Source: Planctomycetaceae bacterium UBA969
GTDB lineage: Bacteria > Planctomycetota > Planctomycetia > Gemmatales > Gemmataceae
Length of the DNA stretch: 8,528 nucleotides
Assembly: GCA_002303765.1 (NCBI GenBank)
Contig: DBCB01000244.1
Coordinates: 3,438-11,965 of the forward strand
Direction of reading: 5' to 3'
Position numbers and translations under genes: made by a program. Positions 6,357-8,528 of the stretch are shown here, one piece after another (position 1 is the stretch's first letter; every line of letters starts with the position of its first letter). The notes under the pieces were generated by a model, which ran no database searches, had not been told where the DNA came from, and saw only the letters and a list, made by a program, of their open reading frames with translations.

Positions 6357-7154
6357 ATGGCTATCAAAATTATAAAAGACTATTCTTCCCATCCTTCAGA
6401 GGCTGGTATCAAATTTATTTACAACAAATCTTTTAGTACGAGCAAAGCTTTAAAACTTTACCACCCTTCGAACTTCCCCTCTCTGAATTTTTCTGATTCG
6501 TATATGCCTGAGGATTATACAAAAGATATTTCAAGAAGAATGCACTATGCTGGCTTTCGCTTTTTTAATGAACCTAATGTTTCTCGCAAAAAATACTGGA
6601 AAAACGCTTATTTTGATCTAAGGAATTTAGTTGTTGAAGGTAATCGCAAATTGGTGTTTAAAGCTGTCAATAAATGGACTCCCATGCGTTTCATGGCGGA
6701 TGATAATTCAAGTAACTGCACTATTGTTTTGATACAAGCAGTGGCAGCTTTCAATCCTTGGAAAGGGATAAGATTCAGCACCTATGCTTTCACCTGCTTA
6801 ATGCGTGCTTTATCTAGACTCAATTATAAAAATACGGCAGAGAAAATGGTACAGTGTGAATCTTTAGATCATTTGTTTGGTAACAATTTTGATGTATCTG
6901 GGAGTTCTACTGTTCCGGCTTCTCATACTACTTCTCTTGCTGTGTTGGACACCTATTTTTCCAAAGACTGCGATATATTGGACGAAAGAGAAAAATTGAT
7001 ACTTTCTGAACGATTCGGCTTAGGTGATAAACCCCTTACTAGTTTGGAAGAAGTTGGCAAACTCCTTAAACTTTCAAAGGAACGTGTCAGGCAAATTCAA
7101 TTTATTGCTCTGGAGAAACTTCGTAAAGTTTTAATTCCTAACAATGTGGTTTAA
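6357..7154 (+). CDS. Sigma-70 family RNA polymerase sigma factor, planctomycete type
   Basis: This is a 265-residue cytoplasmic transcription initiation factor. The first 55 residues are not recognised. A RRMHYAGFRF segment (60-69) resembles the pre-region-2 helix of planctomycete sigma factors. Region 2 spans about 84-155: LRNLVVEGNRKLVFKAVNKW (88-107), then AVAAFNPWKGIRFSTYAF (128-145). Region 4 is at the C-terminus, with LDEREKLILSERFGLG (208-223) and helix-turn-helix SLEEVGKLLKLSKERVRQI (229-247). Region 3 is poor: residues 157-205 look like a Ser/Thr-rich linker. The EG of the usual core-binding loop (SEGNxxLM) is replaced by NSSNCTIVL. It is too large and too like group 2/3 factors to be a typical ECF sigma. 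It is divergent from the B12-type regulator and 66 bp ahead of a secreted-protein gene. Regulation by the neighbouring repressor is inferred. Confidence 0.9.
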   Translation: MAIKIIKDYSSHPSEAGIKFIYNKSFSTSKALKLYHPSNFPSLNFSDSYMPEDYTKDISRRMHYAGFRFFNEPNVSRKKYWKNAYFDLRNLVVEGNRKLVFKAVNKWTPMRFMADDNSSNCTIVLIQAVAAFNPWKGIRFSTYAFTCLMRALSRLNYKNTAEKMVQCESLDHLFGNNFDVSGSSTVPASHTTSLAVLDTYFSKDCDILDEREKLILSERFGLGDKPLTSLEEVGKLLKLSKERVRQIQFIALEKLRKVLIPNNVV

Positions 7155-7208
7155 TACAAACAGTATACTCAATCCAATTTAACATCCTCGTTTGCAACCA
7201 TTAGAATC

Positions 7209-7214
7209 AGGGAG
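7209..7214 (+). promoter_or_regulatory. Ribosome binding site of the secreted-protein gene
   Basis: AGGGAG lies six bases before the ATG at 7221. It supports this start, which also gives a complete signal peptide. The 66-bp gap after the sigma factor shows no terminator hairpin, so read-through from the sigma gene is possible. Confidence 0.75.
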
Positions 7215-7220
7215 CGTATC

Positions 7221-8528
7221 ATGCACATTCTTTTCAAAACCTCTTTTTTGGTATTAAGCCAGCTTTTGATAACTACTGCCAATGCGCAATTAGCCCCCGA
7301 GGCAAAACCAAATGCCAACACACCGGTGTATAAACTTAAAATCAAACCCAAAGCAGAGCCTAGTCCCGCTTTGCGATACACCCTTTATCCTGAAGTTAGA
7401 ACTCAGGTGAATGGTAATGCAGCTCAAGGGTATTACCGTGCATTTAGCCCGGACTGGATGAGTTACCGCAATGAAAAAGAATACTCAAAGAAGCAAGACA
7501 AATGGCTTTCCATTTCCTTGAAGGAACTTGATGAAAAAGAAATCCACATCCCTCAGGAAATGTTGACGCAGTTGCATGAATCAGCTTTAAAAACTTATTG
7601 TGATTGGGATATGCTTGCCAAGCTTCGCAAGGATGGCATTTCAATGCTTCTGCCCGATTTGCAAGGGATGCGTGAGTTTTCCAGGGCGTTGTCCATTGAT
7701 TGCAGGGTGCAATTAAAAAAAGGGGAAATCGAAAAGGCGCTTGCAGATATCAGAACCGGCCTTACCCTTTCGCGTCATCTGGGCGAAGGTCCAACATTGA
7801 TTCAAGGATTAGTTGCAGTAGCCGCAGGCACGATGATGTTACCAAGGATTGATGAACTGATCACCCATGAAAAAGCACCTAACCTTTACTGGGCATTGAC
7901 TACGCTGCCTCAACCGTTGGTGAATTTCAGCACCGGTTTGGGTGGTGAAGTTCTCATGATTGATAATCTATTTCCCGGAATGCGGGACATGCTTTATTCA
8001 GGGAAAGTGACTCCGATTGCTCAGGAAGAAATGATGAAAGTATTCCCGTTACTCGAGCAGATCAATGGATCAGATAATAAAAGTTCCCTAAAACAAATGC
8101 TTGTTCAAGCTGCTTTGGTTCTGAATATTGATGCCGCAAAGAAGGCGCTTCTAGACCACGGCATCACTGAACCCATGCTTATCAATATCACGCCCTTGCA
8201 GATAATCTTAATGGCGGAAGTTTTGCACTACGATAAAACCTACCAGAACATGATTAAATGGAACAGCATTCCGTATCCACTTGCAAGGAAGCGCATTAAG
8301 GAATTAGATGCAACTATTAAGAAGCCTGAAGCTTCGGTGTTGTCGCCTTTTCCCTTGGGAACATTTTCTGCGATGATTCTTCCTGCAGTTAGCAGGGTGA
8401 TGGAAGCTAGCCCAAAAATGGAAAGAAGAATTGCAGCGCTTCGAATTATTGAAGCTATTCGCATGCAAGCTGCGTTTGATAAAGCTTGGCCCGATTCTCT
8501 TGAAAAAGTAACCATTGTTCCAGTGCCT
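7221..8528 (+). CDS. Secreted planctomycete-type protein of unknown function, cut at the right edge
   Basis: The frame is open for 436 codons from the ATG at 7221 to the window edge. A signal peptide occupies residues 1-22 (hydrophobic core FLVLSQLLITTA, likely cleavage after ANA), with no lipobox Cys. A Lys/Pro-rich linker follows. The mature part begins LRYTLYPEVRTQVNGNAAQGYYRAF (51-75), a pattern I associate with exported planctomycete proteins (L-Y-L-P...GNAA-YYRA). The middle is mostly helical, including EIEKALADIRTGLTLSRHL (169-187). The visible end, RRIAALRIIEAIRMQAAFDK (402-421) then WPDSLEKVTIVPVP, resembles the end of this family, where a D-P-x-T-G-K-P-F stretch commonly follows, so few residues may be missing. 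No catalytic motif or named domain was recognised. It could share the sigma factor transcript; its role is unknown. Confidence 0.82.
   Translation, partial: MHILFKTSFLVLSQLLITTANAQLAPEAKPNANTPVYKLKIKPKAEPSPALRYTLYPEVRTQVNGNAAQGYYRAFSPDWMSYRNEKEYSKKQDKWLSISLKELDEKEIHIPQEMLTQLHESALKTYCDWDMLAKLRKDGISMLLPDLQGMREFSRALSIDCRVQLKKGEIEKALADIRTGLTLSRHLGEGPTLIQGLVAVAAGTMMLPRIDELITHEKAPNLYWALTTLPQPLVNFSTGLGGEVLMIDNLFPGMRDMLYSGKVTPIAQEEMMKVFPLLEQINGSDNKSSLKQMLVQAALVLNIDAAKKALLDHGITEPMLINITPLQIILMAEVLHYDKTYQNMIKWNSIPYPLARKRIKELDATIKKPEASVLSPFPLGTFSAMILPAVSRVMEASPKMERRIAALRIIEAIRMQAAFDKAWPDSLEKVTIVPVP

Noticed and set aside
7155..7220. An intrinsic terminator after the sigma factor gene
   Set aside because: No stem of useful length followed by a T-run was found in the 66-bp gap.
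8240..8515. A 91-codon minus-strand open frame at the right end
   Set aside because: It is antisense to the secreted-protein gene, whose frame has a signal peptide, a ribosome binding site and family-like motifs over its full length.

Overview
The window looks like chromosomal DNA from a planctomycete-type bacterium, and a rather AT-rich one (about 40% GC by eye). Two things suggest this lineage. The first is a secreted DUF1501 protein paired with a PSCyt1/PSCyt2(DUF1549)/PSD1(DUF1553) cytochrome-like protein. The second is a secreted protein of a type I associate with planctomycetes at the right edge. Related phyla such as Verrucomicrobia also carry the first gene pair, so the assignment is probable rather than proven. 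No tRNA, rRNA, insertion sequence or CRISPR array was seen.

Left half, all on the minus strand. A large exported multidomain c-type cytochrome-like protein (1783-4884) is followed after 22 bp by a twin-arginine DUF1501 protein (318-1760). Together they form a two-gene operon. After an AT-rich gap of 235 bp, the first 27 codons of another minus-strand gene run off the left edge (1-82). They resemble the N-terminus of phosphoenolpyruvate carboxylase.

Centre. A 379-bp gap (4885-5263) carries a perfect 8-bp inverted repeat and the upstream region of the cytochrome operon. Next comes a minus-strand regulator with a MerR/excisionase-type DNA-binding head and a cobalamin-binding tail of the CarH/LitR photoreceptor type (5264-6175). 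It is divergent, across 181 bp, from a plus-strand sigma-70 family factor (6357-7154). The shared intergenic region has a good -35 box, a strong ribosome binding site and an unusual set of repeated AAATCG/ACGAT elements around the predicted promoters.

Right end. A plus-strand gene for a secreted planctomycete-type protein begins 66 bp after the sigma factor (7221) and stays open to the window edge.

The most interesting unit is the regulator/sigma pair. By analogy with LitR-LitS of Streptomyces and CarH of Thermus and Myxococcus, it could be a light- or adenosylcobalamin-responsive switch in which the B12 protein represses a divergent sigma factor. The DNA shows the domains, key residues and layout. 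The function, ligand and targets are inferred.
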